Source: Arthrobacter sp. Soil764 (lineage in GTDB: Bacteria; Actinomycetota; Actinomycetes; Actinomycetales; Micrococcaceae). From it: DNA of 64,000 nt. Below the pieces are notes generated by a model. The model was given only the letters and a program-made list of their open reading frames with translations, searched no databases and was not told the origin of the DNA. The stretch lies in assembly GCF_001428075.1 (NCBI RefSeq), contig NZ_LMSI01000007.1, positions 1 to 64,000 of the forward strand, given 5' to 3'. How positions within the stretch are numbered: position 1 is the stretch's first letter; the number at the start of each line of letters is the position of its first letter. Positions 1-8,469 of this stretch are shown piece after piece. The translations under genes and the position numbers were made by a program.

Positions 1-140
1 GCGCCGGCCGCCTCTGGGCCACCGCCATGCGCAAAAAAGGCCGCGACATCCCCGCCGAACTCGCCCACATCGCCGACGGCATCCAGGACTCCGGCACCAC
101 CCGCCAGGAAGCCGCCACCCTCCTGGCAGCACGTTCCTGA
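1..140 (+). CDS. lipA: Lipoyl synthase, C-terminal fragment (5' end outside window)
   Basis: The frame opens at base 3 and ends with TGA at 138-140, giving about 45 residues that begin AGRLWATAMRKKGRDIP. This resembles the tail of actinobacterial LipA, which ends in an SSYRAGRLW-type segment. LipA is a radical-SAM enzyme that inserts sulfur into octanoyl groups on lipoyl domains. Its Fe-S cysteine motifs would lie upstream of the window and cannot be checked. The next gene is a DUF4191 protein, the usual neighbour of lipA in Micrococcales, which supports the call. Only the tail is visible, so confidence is moderate. Confidence 0.72.
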   Translation, partial: AGRLWATAMRKKGRDIPAELAHIADGIQDSGTTRQEAATLLAARS

Positions 141-228
141 CCTCCCTGCAGTGACGTGGCAAGGGGCCGGACGCCGGATCATTCCAGCGTCCGGCTCTTT
201 GGTTTAAGTCACGTAGAATTGAGGCACT

Positions 229-981
229 ATGGCGAAATCCCCTGACTCCAGCAACTCCACCCCGGCGGGCTCAAGCGCGGTGAAGCGCGGCCTGTTCACG
301 CGCAAGCCGAAGGAAGCAAAGGCCAAAAAGCCCAGCAGGCTCAAGCAGATTGGCGAGGTCTTCACCATGACCCGCCGCCACGACCCCATGGTTCCGTGGC
401 TCATGCTGCTGGCGTTCCTGGGCGTTGTGGCGGTCAGCTTCCTGGTGGGTTTCTGGCTGGACAACTGGATTACCGGCCTCATCATCGGCATTCCGCTGGG
501 CCTGCTGGCGGCAACGTTTATTTTGTCCCGCCGCGCCGAACGTGCCGCCTTCGCGCAGATTGAAAACCAGCCCGGTGCCTCTGGTGCCGCCCTGGGCACG
601 CTCCGCCGTGGCTGGATCACAGAGGAGCAGCCTGTGGCTGTCAACCCGCGCACCCAGGATGCCGTGTTCCGCGCCGTTGGCCGCCCCGGCGTCGTCCTTG
701 TCAGCGAAGGCCCCGGCCACCGCGTGAAGCCGCTGCTCGATGCCGAGCGCAAGCGCCTGGCGCGCATCCTGCCGAATGTTCCCGTGCACACCATCCAGAC
801 CGGGCACGGCGAGGGCCAGGTGCCCCTGAGCCAGGTAGCCAAGAAGATGGGCAAGATGAAGAACGAACTGACCAAGCTGGAGGTCAGCACGGTATCCAAG
901 CGCATTGCCTCGATGGGCACCCGGATGCCCATCCCCAAGGGCATCGATCCCTACAAGGCCCGTCCCAACCGCGGACGCTAG
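229..981 (+). CDS. DUF4191 family membrane protein
   Basis: 250 residues. A basic N-terminus (KRGLFTRKPKEAKAKK) is followed by two hydrophobic segments near residues 62-80 and 83-103 that read as a transmembrane hairpin. The rest is a soluble domain with a basic tail (PYKARPNRGR). Layout and length fit the actinobacterial DUF4191 family, which has no established function. The gene sits 88 bp after lipA and is followed by a strong hairpin terminator at 991-1028. The ATG at 229 is the natural start; no strong ribosome binding site is visible. Confidence 0.85.
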   Translation: MAKSPDSSNSTPAGSSAVKRGLFTRKPKEAKAKKPSRLKQIGEVFTMTRRHDPMVPWLMLLAFLGVVAVSFLVGFWLDNWITGLIIGIPLGLLAATFILSRRAERAAFAQIENQPGASGAALGTLRRGWITEEQPVAVNPRTQDAVFRAVGRPGVVLVSEGPGHRVKPLLDAERKRLARILPNVPVHTIQTGHGEGQVPLSQVAKKMGKMKNELTKLEVSTVSKRIASMGTRMPIPKGIDPYKARPNRGR

Positions 982-990
982 CCGACGGAA

Positions 991-1028
991 CGCCCCGGTA
1001 CCGGCACTGCCGGGCCGGGGCGTTTTTT
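991..1028 (+). terminator. Rho-independent terminator after the DUF4191 gene
   Basis: The 8-bp arms CGCCCCGG (991-998) and CCGGGGCG (1015-1022) pair across a 16-nt loop and are followed by six T residues (1023-1028). It lies 10 nt after the DUF4191 stop. Confidence 0.85.
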
Positions 1029-1109
1029 CGTACGCGCCAATTATCTGTGCCGAACGGCAGCCTTTGCCCAACTGACTGGCCCGGCCATCAACCTAGACAG
1101 GACGTGACC

Positions 1110-1463
1110 ATGAACCCCAGGACAGCCGTGATCCGCGCCTTCCATATCCTCGCCGTGGCCGAGGCCTGCAGTTGGGCAGCGCTCCTTGCCGGGATGTATG
1201 TCAAGTGGATAGCGGGCACCAGTGAGCTTGGCGTCCAGCTGGCTGGACCCATCCACGGTGCGCTGTTCATCGGGTACGGGGTTGCCGCGTTGATGCTGTG
1301 GCGGGTGCAGCGCTGGCCCTTCATGGTGGCGGTGCTGGCGGGGTTCTCCGCCGTCTTCCCCTTTGCCACCCTCCTGTTCGAGCGATGGGCCGGGCGGCGC
1401 GGTTACCTCGGTGCCGCAGGGGCAGAAGTGCCCGCCGGTGAGCCTGAGTCCAGCCGGGTGTAG
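1110..1463 (+). CDS. DUF3817 family small membrane protein
   Basis: 117 residues from ATG 1110. The sequence begins MNPRTAVIRAFHILAVAEA and has about three hydrophobic helices (near residues 8-30, 42-62 and 66-88), with the conserved-looking segments LAVAEACSW and GPIHGALFIGYG. This matches the DUF3817 integral membrane family, whose function is unknown. An in-frame start at 1047 would add 21 residues of unlikely composition, so 1110 is preferred. The gene stands alone between a terminator and an EamA transporter 17 bp downstream on the same strand, with which it may be co-transcribed. Confidence 0.8.
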   Translation: MNPRTAVIRAFHILAVAEACSWAALLAGMYVKWIAGTSELGVQLAGPIHGALFIGYGVAALMLWRVQRWPFMVAVLAGFSAVFPFATLLFERWAGRRGYLGAAGAEVPAGEPESSRV

Positions 1464-1480
1464 GCGAACGCTCATCAACC

Positions 1481-2458
1481 GTGGACTCCATTGATTCAAA
1501 ACTGAAGCCAGAGCCGTCCTCCAAGCCAGGGCCGCCGTCGGGGCGCGCGCAGGGCCGCAGGCGCATGGTCGCGCTCCTCTCCCTCCTTGGGGCAACGCTG
1601 TTCTGGGCCGGCAACTACGTCGTGGGCGCGGGTGCGGTCCAAAGCATTGAGCCGCTGAGCCTGGTCTTCCTGCGCTGGGCCATCGCGCTGGTGCCGCTGC
1701 TGGTCATAGCCCAGCTGGTGGAGCGGCCAAACTGGCGCTCGGTCCTGACCGCGTGGCCGTGGCTGGTCGCCCTTAGCATCTGCGGGCTGCTCGGCTATAA
1801 CCTCCTGCTGTATGTCGCCCTGGAGCACACCGATGCGTTCAATGCATCGTTGATCAACGCCTTCAATCCGGCACTCATCACGCTTGCCGCCGCCGTCTTC
1901 CTGCAGGAACGGCTGACGCGGTTGTCAGTTGCCGGCGTCCTTCTGGCCCTGGCCGGCGTCCTGATCGTGATCAGCGGCGGGGATGCCGGCAGGCTGCTCA
2001 CCGCCGGCTTCGGTACGGGCGAGGTGCTGATGGTCGGCGCCGTGGTTGTCTGGACCGCGTACACGGTGATCGGCCGCCGGGCCCCGAAGATTCCTCCGAT
2101 TACGGCCACGGCAGTCCAGGCAGCAGTGGCGGTGGCCCTGCTGGCCCCGGTCCGGTTGGCGACAGGCGGCCTGGCCCTGCCTTCGACCGCAAACTCCTGG
2201 GCGTCGCTGTTGTTTATCGCCGTTTTCCCGTCGGTGCTGTCTTACCTGCTGTGGAACCGTGCACTGACGATCCTGCCCGCAAGCGGTGCCGGGGTGTTCC
2301 TCAACCTCATTACGGTGTTCACCGCCATCCTCACTATCCTCGCCGGACACGTCCACACCACCGCGCAACTGGTGGGGGGCGCCATCGTGATCGGCGGCGT
2401 GGTCATTGCCAATGCCCCGAACTTCCGCCGGCAGAAAGCCCGGGAAGCGCAAGGCTGA
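1481..2458 (+). CDS. EamA/DMT superfamily transporter
   Basis: 325 residues from a GTG at 1481; an ATG at 1565 is an alternative that would remove a polar 28-residue leader. After this leader the protein is almost continuously hydrophobic, with about ten transmembrane helices. It has the two-fold internal repeat of EamA domains: motifs such as FWAGNYVVGAG and EPLSLVFLRW occur early, and FPSVLSYLLWNRAL in the second half. EamA proteins are drug/metabolite-type exporters, and the substrate cannot be inferred here. The stop is 34 bp from the end of a convergent RDD gene. Confidence 0.85.
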   Translation: MDSIDSKLKPEPSSKPGPPSGRAQGRRRMVALLSLLGATLFWAGNYVVGAGAVQSIEPLSLVFLRWAIALVPLLVIAQLVERPNWRSVLTAWPWLVALSICGLLGYNLLLYVALEHTDAFNASLINAFNPALITLAAAVFLQERLTRLSVAGVLLALAGVLIVISGGDAGRLLTAGFGTGEVLMVGAVVVWTAYTVIGRRAPKIPPITATAVQAAVAVALLAPVRLATGGLALPSTANSWASLLFIAVFPSVLSYLLWNRALTILPASGAGVFLNLITVFTAILTILAGHVHTTAQLVGGAIVIGGVVIANAPNFRRQKAREAQG

Positions 2459-2492
2459 GGATCGTGTGGATGCCCGGCAGGGGCATCCGTGC

Positions 2493-2930
2493 CTAGCGGC
2501 GGATGAGGAGCGTGTTCATCGCCTTGTCGTGAAGGCCGCGCTGGTCCGGGTCGAAGATCACGGCGGGGATGACCAGGCAGAGCAGCACGGCCCTGACCAG
2601 GGCCGCGAGTGGTCCGGGCGCGCCGCCTCCCGGCTTCACCACGGCGATGCCCATCATGCGGTGGCCGATGCTGTAGCCGAGCGTTCCCACCAGGAGGATC
2701 TGCTCAATGGCGAAGACCGCAAGGGTAGCCCAGGAGTCGCCGCCGAAAGCGAAGTTGCTGATGAGCAGCGCGATGCCCCAGTCGATGCAGATGGCTGCGA
2801 TCCTGCGCCCCGCCCGTGCCATGGAACCCGGCCCGGACTCGGGCAGGCCCAGGCGCTCCCCCGGATACTTGGAGATGCCGGAGGTGTCCGGTCCGCTGAG
2901 CCAGGACCCAATGTCTTTGCGATCTACCAC
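2493..2930 (-). CDS. RDD family membrane protein
   Basis: 145 residues from GTG at 2930. The region near residue 40 contains ARAGRRIAAICIDWG, with the arginine and aspartates typical of RDD domains. Hydrophobic helices lie at about 44-62 and 66-86, and another follows GGAPGPLAALVRAVLL. RDD proteins are small integral membrane proteins, mostly uncharacterised and sometimes linked to ion exchange. It is divergent from glnA across a 283-bp gap and convergent with the EamA gene. Confidence 0.83.
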   Translation of the reverse strand: MVDRKDIGSWLSGPDTSGISKYPGERLGLPESGPGSMARAGRRIAAICIDWGIALLISNFAFGGDSWATLAVFAIEQILLVGTLGYSIGHRMMGIAVVKPGGGAPGPLAALVRAVLLCLVIPAVIFDPDQRGLHDKAMNTLLIRR

Positions 2931-3034
2931 CGTCCAAGTTTACCGAGCCACGCCGGTGCCGGGTGCGCCCACAGTGTGGATGGGACTCGACCGCCATGTG
3001 GACGGAGGATAGCGTGGTCATAGCAGGGCATTCT

Positions 3035-3050
3035 GTAACCTGCCCGAAAC
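3035..3050 (+). promoter_or_regulatory. Candidate GlnR operator upstream of glnA
   Basis: GTAAC (3035-3039), six bases, then GAAAC (3046-3050) matches the actinobacterial GlnR pattern gTnAc-n6-GaAAc. It lies about 164-179 bp before the glnA start in the RDD–glnA divergent gap. The rest of the 2931-3213 gap holds no other gene. Confidence 0.6.
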
Positions 3051-3213
3051 AATGCGGACACGGACGGGAAATGCCGCATCCATAGTCTGTTAGCAGTTTC
3101 AAGTAATCCCCGGCAGGTACCCCGCAGGGAAACCACGCGTTCTCCCTGCTTTTGGATTGCGCTGGATCAGATGGCTTCCATGCCAGATATTTACATATGC
3201 GTTAGGAGCATAG

Positions 3214-4638
3214 ATGTTCAAGACTGCGGACGAAGTCCTCAAGTTCATCAAGGACGAAGATGTAAAGTTCGTCGATATCCGCTTCACCGATCTTCCGGGC
3301 GTCCAGCAGCACTTCAACGTCCCCGCCAAGAGTGTTGACGCTGATTTCTTCGTCAACGGCCAGCTCTTCGACGGTTCCTCCATCCGCGGCTTCCAGGGCA
3401 TCGCCGAATCCGACATGCAGCTGATCCCGGACGTCACCACCGCGTTCCTGGACACCTTCCGCATGGAGAAGACCCTCGCGCTGAACTTCTCGATCGTGAA
3501 CCCCCGCACGGGTGACCCCTACCACCGCGACCCCCGCGGCGTAGCGGAAAAGGCTGAAGCCTACCTGGCTTCCACCGGCATCGCCGACACCGCGTTCTTC
3601 GCTCCCGAAGCCGAGTTCTTCGTGTTCGACAACGTCCAGTACCAGTCCTCCCCGCAGGGCAGCTTCTACAAGATCGACTCCGAGGAAGCCCACTGGAACA
3701 CCGGCCGTGAGGAAGAGGGCGGCAACCTGGGCTACAAGACCCCCGTCAAGGGCGGTTACTTCCCGGTCTCCCCCACCGACAAGCAGGCTGACCTGCGCGA
3801 CGCCATGTGTGTTGCCCTGGACGAAGCCGGCCTCGAGGTCGAGCGCAGCCACCACGAAGTTGGATCCGCCGGCCAGGCCGAGATCAACTACAAGTTCACC
3901 ACCCTGACCCACGCTGCCGATGACCTGCAGAAGTTCAAGTACGTCATCAAGAACACCGCTGACGCCTGGGGCAAGTCTGTTACCTTCATGCCGAAGCCTG
4001 TCTTCGGCGACAACGGCTCGGGCATGCACTGCCACCAGTCGCTGTGGAACGGTGGCGAGCCGCTGTTCTACGACGAAAAGGGCTACGCCGGCCTGTCCGA
4101 CACTGCCCGCTGGTACATCGGCGGCCTGCTCCAGCACTCCTCCGCCGTCCTGGCCTTCACTAACCCCACGGTGAACTCCTACCGCCGCCTGGTCAAGGGC
4201 TTCGAGGCTCCGGTCAACATGGTGTACTCGCAGGGCAACCGCTCCGCCGGTATCCGCATTCCGATCACCGGTTCCAACCCGAAGGCCAAGCGCATCGAAT
4301 TCCGCGCTCCGGACCCCTCCTCCAACCCGTACCTGGCATTCGCTGCCCAGCTGATGGCCGGCATCGACGGCATCCGCAACCGCATCGAGCCGCCGGCTCC
4401 GATCGACAAGGACCTCTACGAGCTCCCGGCCGAGGAAGCCAAGGATATCCCCAAGGCTCCGGGCACCCTGGAAGAAGCACTGGAGGCCCTGCGCGAGGAC
4501 AACGAGTTCCTGCAGGCCGGCGGCGTCTTCACCCAGGACCTGATCGACACCTGGATCGAGTACAAGTACGAAAACGAGATCCGCCCGCTGTCCCTGCGCC
4601 CGAACCCCTACGAGTTCGAGCTCTACTACGGCGTCTAG
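3214..4638 (+). CDS. glnA: Glutamine synthetase type I (GSI-beta, adenylylatable)
   Basis: 474 residues. It condenses ammonia with glutamate using ATP. Visible signatures are FDGSSIRGF near residue 52, the ammonium/metal segment [13 protein letters not shown], the ATP-binding stretch [18 protein letters not shown] and NRSAGIRIP. The extra segment around residues 146-190 ([20 protein letters not shown]) is typical of GSI-beta. Tyr402 sits in [11 protein letters not shown], the site modified by GlnE, which is encoded nearby. The ATG at 3214 is preceded by AGGAGC at good spacing. A GlnR-like site lies upstream and a perfect 18-bp terminator hairpin downstream, so the gene is probably monocistronic. 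Confidence 0.98.
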   Translation: MFKTADEVLKFIKDEDVKFVDIRFTDLPGVQQHFNVPAKSVDADFFVNGQLFDGSSIRGFQGIAESDMQLIPDVTTAFLDTFRMEKTLALNFSIVNPRTGDPYHRDPRGVAEKAEAYLASTGIADTAFFAPEAEFFVFDNVQYQSSPQGSFYKIDSEEAHWNTGREEEGGNLGYKTPVKGGYFPVSPTDKQADLRDAMCVALDEAGLEVERSHHEVGSAGQAEINYKFTTLTHAADDLQKFKYVIKNTADAWGKSVTFMPKPVFGDNGSGMHCHQSLWNGGEPLFYDEKGYAGLSDTARWYIGGLLQHSSAVLAFTNPTVNSYRRLVKGFEAPVNMVYSQGNRSAGIRIPITGSNPKAKRIEFRAPDPSSNPYLAFAAQLMAGIDGIRNRIEPPAPIDKDLYELPAEEAKDIPKAPGTLEEALEALREDNEFLQAGGVFTQDLIDTWIEYKYENEIRPLSLRPNPYEFELYYGV

Positions 4639-4670
4639 TCCCAGCCCTGCCCTGCAGGACAGCTGAACAG

Positions 4671-4711
4671 CAGAAGGCGGCCACCGGTGATGAACCGGTG
4701 GCCGCCTTCTG
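4671..4711 (+). terminator. glnA terminator hairpin
   Basis: A perfect 18-bp stem (4671-4688 with 4694-4711) closes on a 5-nt loop, 32 nt after the glnA stop. The T-tract is short (CGTTTG). Confidence 0.85.
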
Positions 4712-4753
4712 CGTTTGTCCGGGCCTTAAAGCCGCGGACGGAGACCATAAGGT

Positions 4754-4797
4754 GGGGGTCCGCCTCCAGACGTGCTGAGACCGGGAACCGGACCCCC
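4754..4797. terminator. Hairpin between glnA and the convergent GNAT gene
   Basis: GGGGGTCCG (4754-4762) pairs with CGGACCCCC (4789-4797) over a 26-nt loop. There is no clear T-run. It may end the minus-strand glnA2–glnE–GNAT transcript. A second small hairpin, CGCTT-GAT-AAGCG, lies near 4882-4894. No gene is seen in the rest of 4639-4913. Confidence 0.4.
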
Positions 4798-4913
4798 TGA
4801 CGAATGCCCCCCGAGACGAAGACTGTCCAGCCTTCCCCCCAACAAGGTTGGAGAACACCGCCAATCCACATGATCGGGCAATCGCTTGATAAGCGCAATG
4901 CCGGTCCGGCGCG

Positions 4914-5459
4914 TTACGCAGGCGCCTCCGCGGCGAAACTGCGGAACATGGTCCGTTGCGGCCCGGACGTTCCGCCGAGGTACGGCCCGGAGTCGATGAA
5001 GCCGGCGCGGCGGTAGGCGGAGAGGCCCGCAGGGTTTTCCTGGTTGACGGACAGTACGACGCCGGACTCGCCGCTTTGGTGCCGGGCGGTCAGCTTGCGC
5101 GCTGCCTCCAGAGCGGCGGCAGCCGCGAGCGTGCCCAGGCCCTTGCCCTGGTGCCGCCGGTCGATGAGGAACCCGCGCAGGAGCCACGCGGAGTGATCGT
5201 CAGGCCAGCCGGCGAGTCCCGCGGCACCGGACTGCAGCGTCAACAGGCCAACGGCGCTTCCTTCTGCCTCGATCACGTATGGCCGTCGTGATTCCTCCGC
5301 CAGTCCGGTAAGGGCCATCCGCAGCGGGTCGCCCACGAAACGGTCCTGGCCCGGCACCAGCCGCATGTTGGCGATGGCGTCCAGCTGAATGGCCAGGGCG
5401 TCGGAGTCCAGGTCCTCCAATTGGATGAGCCAGACCCACGGCTGGGGTTCAATGCCCAT
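4914..5459 (-). CDS. GNAT family N-acetyltransferase
   Basis: 181 residues. The acetyl-CoA-binding motif A is visible as LLRGFLIDRRHQGKGLGTLA, with the R-x-x-G-x-G/A signature in RHQGKGLG. Motif B follows as NPAGLSAYRRAGFIDSG. The substrate is unknown. The gene's 5' end overlaps the 3' end of glnE by 11 bp, so it is the last member of the glnA2–glnE unit. That placement hints at co-expression with nitrogen assimilation but does not prove a shared role. Confidence 0.88.
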   Translation of the reverse strand: MGIEPQPWVWLIQLEDLDSDALAIQLDAIANMRLVPGQDRFVGDPLRMALTGLAEESRRPYVIEAEGSAVGLLTLQSGAAGLAGWPDDHSAWLLRGFLIDRRHQGKGLGTLAAAAALEAARKLTARHQSGESGVVLSVNQENPAGLSAYRRAGFIDSGPYLGGTSGPQRTMFRSFAAEAPA

Positions 5460-8400
5460 AGAAGACGCGCTCGAAGACTGCCCTGGCCCGCCGGCTCACC
5501 CTGAGGTAATCCTCCTCCAGCGCGGCGGCGTGTCCGGGCTCGTAGCCGCACCAGCGGGCCACGGCCTCAAGGTCGCGGCGCGAGGACGGCAGGAGGTCGG
5601 AGGCCTTGCCATTCCAGATGACGTTGGCGGACCGGATTCGGCTGGCCAGCCGCCAGGCCTCGGCGAGCAGGCCGGCGTCGGAGCTGTCCAGCAGCCCCAG
5701 CTCCGCTGCGGCCGCCAGGGCTTCCAGGGTGGACGGGGTCCGGAGCTCCGGATGCTTCCCGGCATGCTGGAGCTGCAGGAGCTGCACCAGCCACTCAACG
5801 TCGCTGAGGCCGCCGCGCCCCAGCTTGAGGTGGCGTGCGGGGTCGGCGCCGCGCGGCAGCCGCTCGGATTCCACCCTCGCCTTGATCCGCCTGATTTCGC
5901 GGACGTCCTGCTCGGACACGGACTCCGGGTACCGGATGGGATCGATGAGCTTGACGAAGTCAGCGGCCAGGGCGTCGTCGCCGGCCATGGGGCGTGCCCG
6001 CAGCAGGGCCTGCGCTTCCCAGATCAGGGACCAGCGGCGGTAGTACTCGGCGAAGGAGTCCAGGGAGCGCACCATGGCCCCGTTCTTGCCCTCGGGCCGG
6101 AGGTCCGCGTCCATTTGGAGCACACGCTCAGCCATGATGGCCGGTTTCAGCGGCTGGGTGAGCAGATTTGAAATTTTCGCCACGATGCGCGCGGCCTGTT
6201 CCTGCGCCTCCGCCTCGGAGAAGCCTGGAAGTGCACGGTGGACGTACATGACATCGGCGTCGGAGCCGTAACCGATCTCGCGGCCGCCCTGGCGGCCCAT
6301 GGCCACCACCAGGACGGTGGTCTTGAGTGGCCCGCCGGCGGAGACGATTCCTTCCGCCACCCGCAGGGCACCCAGGACCGCGGCGCGGTCCGTATCGGCC
6401 AACGCCGTGCCCACCTGTTCCTGGTCCAGGAGGCCGGCCGAATCGGCGATGGCGATGCGCAGGATTTCGCGGCGCCGGATCAGCCTGATCAGGCGCATGG
6501 CGCTCTCCGGGTCCGCGTGCCGGGACATCTTGGCAGTGATTTCCTGCCACTGGGCCTCGAAGCCCACGGGAACCAGGTCCTTGTCCTGTCCCAGCCACGC
6601 CACGGACTCCGGCGAGACTTCCAGGAGGTCTGCGATGAGGCGGGAGTTGGACAGCATGTGGCACAGGCGTTCGGCGGCCGCGTTGGAGTCACGGAGCAGT
6701 CCCAGGTACCAGTGCGTGGTTCCCAGGGCCTCGCTGACGCGGCGGAAGGCAAGGAGGCCGGCGTCGGGATCCACGCCTTCCGCGAGCCAGTCCAGCAGGA
6801 TGGGCAGGAGCTGGCGCTGCAGCGCTGCGCGGCGGCTGACCCCGCCCGTCAGCGCCTCAATATGGCGCATTGCCCCTTGGGGGTCCCTGTATCCGAGGGC
6901 CGCCAGCCGCCCCTGCGCCGCCTCGGGCGTCAGTTTGGCGTCCTCGCTGCTGAGCTTTGCCGCGGTGTTCAGCAGCGGGCGGTAGAAGATGCGCTCGTGC
7001 AGTTCGCGGACGGAGCGCTTGGTGCGCTGCCATGCTGACAGCAGGGAGTCCGGGCTGGGGCGCTCGTTGGAGAAGGGTCCCAGCACGGCTTTGGCCAGTG
7101 AGCGCAGCGCCGGCTCCGCCACCGGCATCAGGTGGGTGCGGCGCAGCTGGAACAGCTGGATCCGGTGTTCCAGCAGCCGGAGGTAGCGGTAGGCGTTGTC
7201 GAAGGCGGCGGCGTCGGAACGGCCAATGTACCCTCCGGCCGACAGCGCGGCGATCGCGGAGGTGGTGTCCCGCCGTCGTAATGACTCGTCCGCCTTGCCA
7301 TGCACCAGCTGGAGCAACTGGACGGTGAACTCGACGTCGCGCAGCCCCCCGCGCCCCAGCTTGATCTGGCGCTGCTCCTCGGCGGCCGGGATGTGCTCCG
7401 TTACCCGGCGGCGCATGGCCTGGACGGACTCAACAAAGCCCTCGCGCCCGGCCGAGCTCCAGATCAATGGCGCCACGGCTTCCTCGTAGGCGCGGCCCAG
7501 TGCGGCGTCACCCGCAATGCAGCGGGCCTTGAGGAGGGCCTGGAATTCCCAGCTTTCCGCCCACCTGGCGTAGTACGTCTCGTGGGAGGCGAGCGTGCGG
7601 ACCAGTGGTCCCGATTTGCCCTCGGGCCGAAGATTCGCGTCCACCTCCCAGAGCCCCGGTTCCCTGGCAACCGATGAAATGGCCCGCGAGATGCCGCTCG
7701 CCAGGGCCGTGCCGATGGTGTTGGCGTGGGCGTCCTCCAGGCTGCCCGGGTCCACCACGTAGATGACGTCGACGTCGGAGATGTAGTTCAGCTCCCGGGC
7801 TCCGCACTTGCCCATGCCGATCACGGCAAGGCCGACGTCGGCGACGTCGGCAGCGCTGTGCTGCTCCGCGGCCTCGGCCCTGGAAACGGCGAGGGCGGCC
7901 TCGATGGCCGCGGCGGCCAGGTCCGCCAGTTCGCCGCCAACGGACGGCAGGAAGTCCAGCGGATCCGCGGCGCACAGGTCCTTGACGGCGAGATCAACCA
8001 GTCCGCGCCTGTAGGCGGTGCGCAGGGCTGCGTACGCGTCCACACCTGTCACGGCGGCAACGGGACGGGCGGCGCGGGGATCGGCGCCCACGGACTGCAG
8101 GAGCGCGGCGCGCAACCGGCCCGGGTCGGCGGGAAGCGGCTCCGGACTAGCCCGGACCTCGAAGGCCTCCAGGTGCTCGGGGTGCCGGATCAGGAACTCC
8201 CCCAGAGCCTCTGAGGCGCCCAGGACGCGGTACATCGGTTCGCTGGCCTCAGGCTCGGCCGCCGCCAGATCCCGCAGTTGCGGGTGCTTTTCGATCAGCC
8301 GGACCAGGGACTGCAGTGCGGTGTCCGGGCTGGCCGCAAGATGCAGCCCGGCAAAGAGCCTGTCCTGGTCCAGTCCCTCGAGTTCGCGCGCGGCAAGGAA

Positions 8401-8469
8401 CCGTTCGCCCTTTTCCAGGTCGCTGAATCCGGCCGCGATCAGGCGGCGTGCCAGGCTCACGCCGGGCAC
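5449..8469 (-). CDS. glnE: Bifunctional glutamine synthetase adenylyltransferase/deadenylase
   Basis: 1006 residues. GlnE attaches AMP to, and removes it from, a tyrosine of GlnA, switching the enzyme off and on with nitrogen status. Two nucleotidyltransferase domains are visible: IGMGKCGARELNYISDVDV near residue 218 and AMGRQGGREIGYGSDADV near residue 724. Each keeps the G-x-G and D-x-D metal residues and is followed by the family's helical bundle. The GTG start at 8469 abuts the glnA2 stop with no gap (TAG/GTG), so the two are almost certainly translationally coupled. Length is normal for the family. Confidence 0.97.
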   Translation of the reverse strand: MPGVSLARRLIAAGFSDLEKGERFLAARELEGLDQDRLFAGLHLAASPDTALQSLVRLIEKHPQLRDLAAAEPEASEPMYRVLGASEALGEFLIRHPEHLEAFEVRASPEPLPADPGRLRAALLQSVGADPRAARPVAAVTGVDAYAALRTAYRRGLVDLAVKDLCAADPLDFLPSVGGELADLAAAAIEAALAVSRAEAAEQHSAADVADVGLAVIGMGKCGARELNYISDVDVIYVVDPGSLEDAHANTIGTALASGISRAISSVAREPGLWEVDANLRPEGKSGPLVRTLASHETYYARWAESWEFQALLKARCIAGDAALGRAYEEAVAPLIWSSAGREGFVESVQAMRRRVTEHIPAAEEQRQIKLGRGGLRDVEFTVQLLQLVHGKADESLRRRDTTSAIAALSAGGYIGRSDAAAFDNAYRYLRLLEHRIQLFQLRRTHLMPVAEPALRSLAKAVLGPFSNERPSPDSLLSAWQRTKRSVRELHERIFYRPLLNTAAKLSSEDAKLTPEAAQGRLAALGYRDPQGAMRHIEALTGGVSRRAALQRQLLPILLDWLAEGVDPDAGLLAFRRVSEALGTTHWYLGLLRDSNAAAERLCHMLSNSRLIADLLEVSPESVAWLGQDKDLVPVGFEAQWQEITAKMSRHADPESAMRLIRLIRRREILRIAIADSAGLLDQEQVGTALADTDRAAVLGALRVAEGIVSAGGPLKTTVLVVAMGRQGGREIGYGSDADVMYVHRALPGFSEAEAQEQAARIVAKISNLLTQPLKPAIMAERVLQMDADLRPEGKNGAMVRSLDSFAEYYRRWSLIWEAQALLRARPMAGDDALAADFVKLIDPIRYPESVSEQDVREIRRIKARVESERLPRGADPARHLKLGRGGLSDVEWLVQLLQLQHAGKHPELRTPSTLEALAAAAELGLLDSSDAGLLAEAWRLASRIRSANVIWNGKASDLLPSSRRDLEAVARWCGYEPGHAAALEEDYLRVSRRARAVFERVFYGH

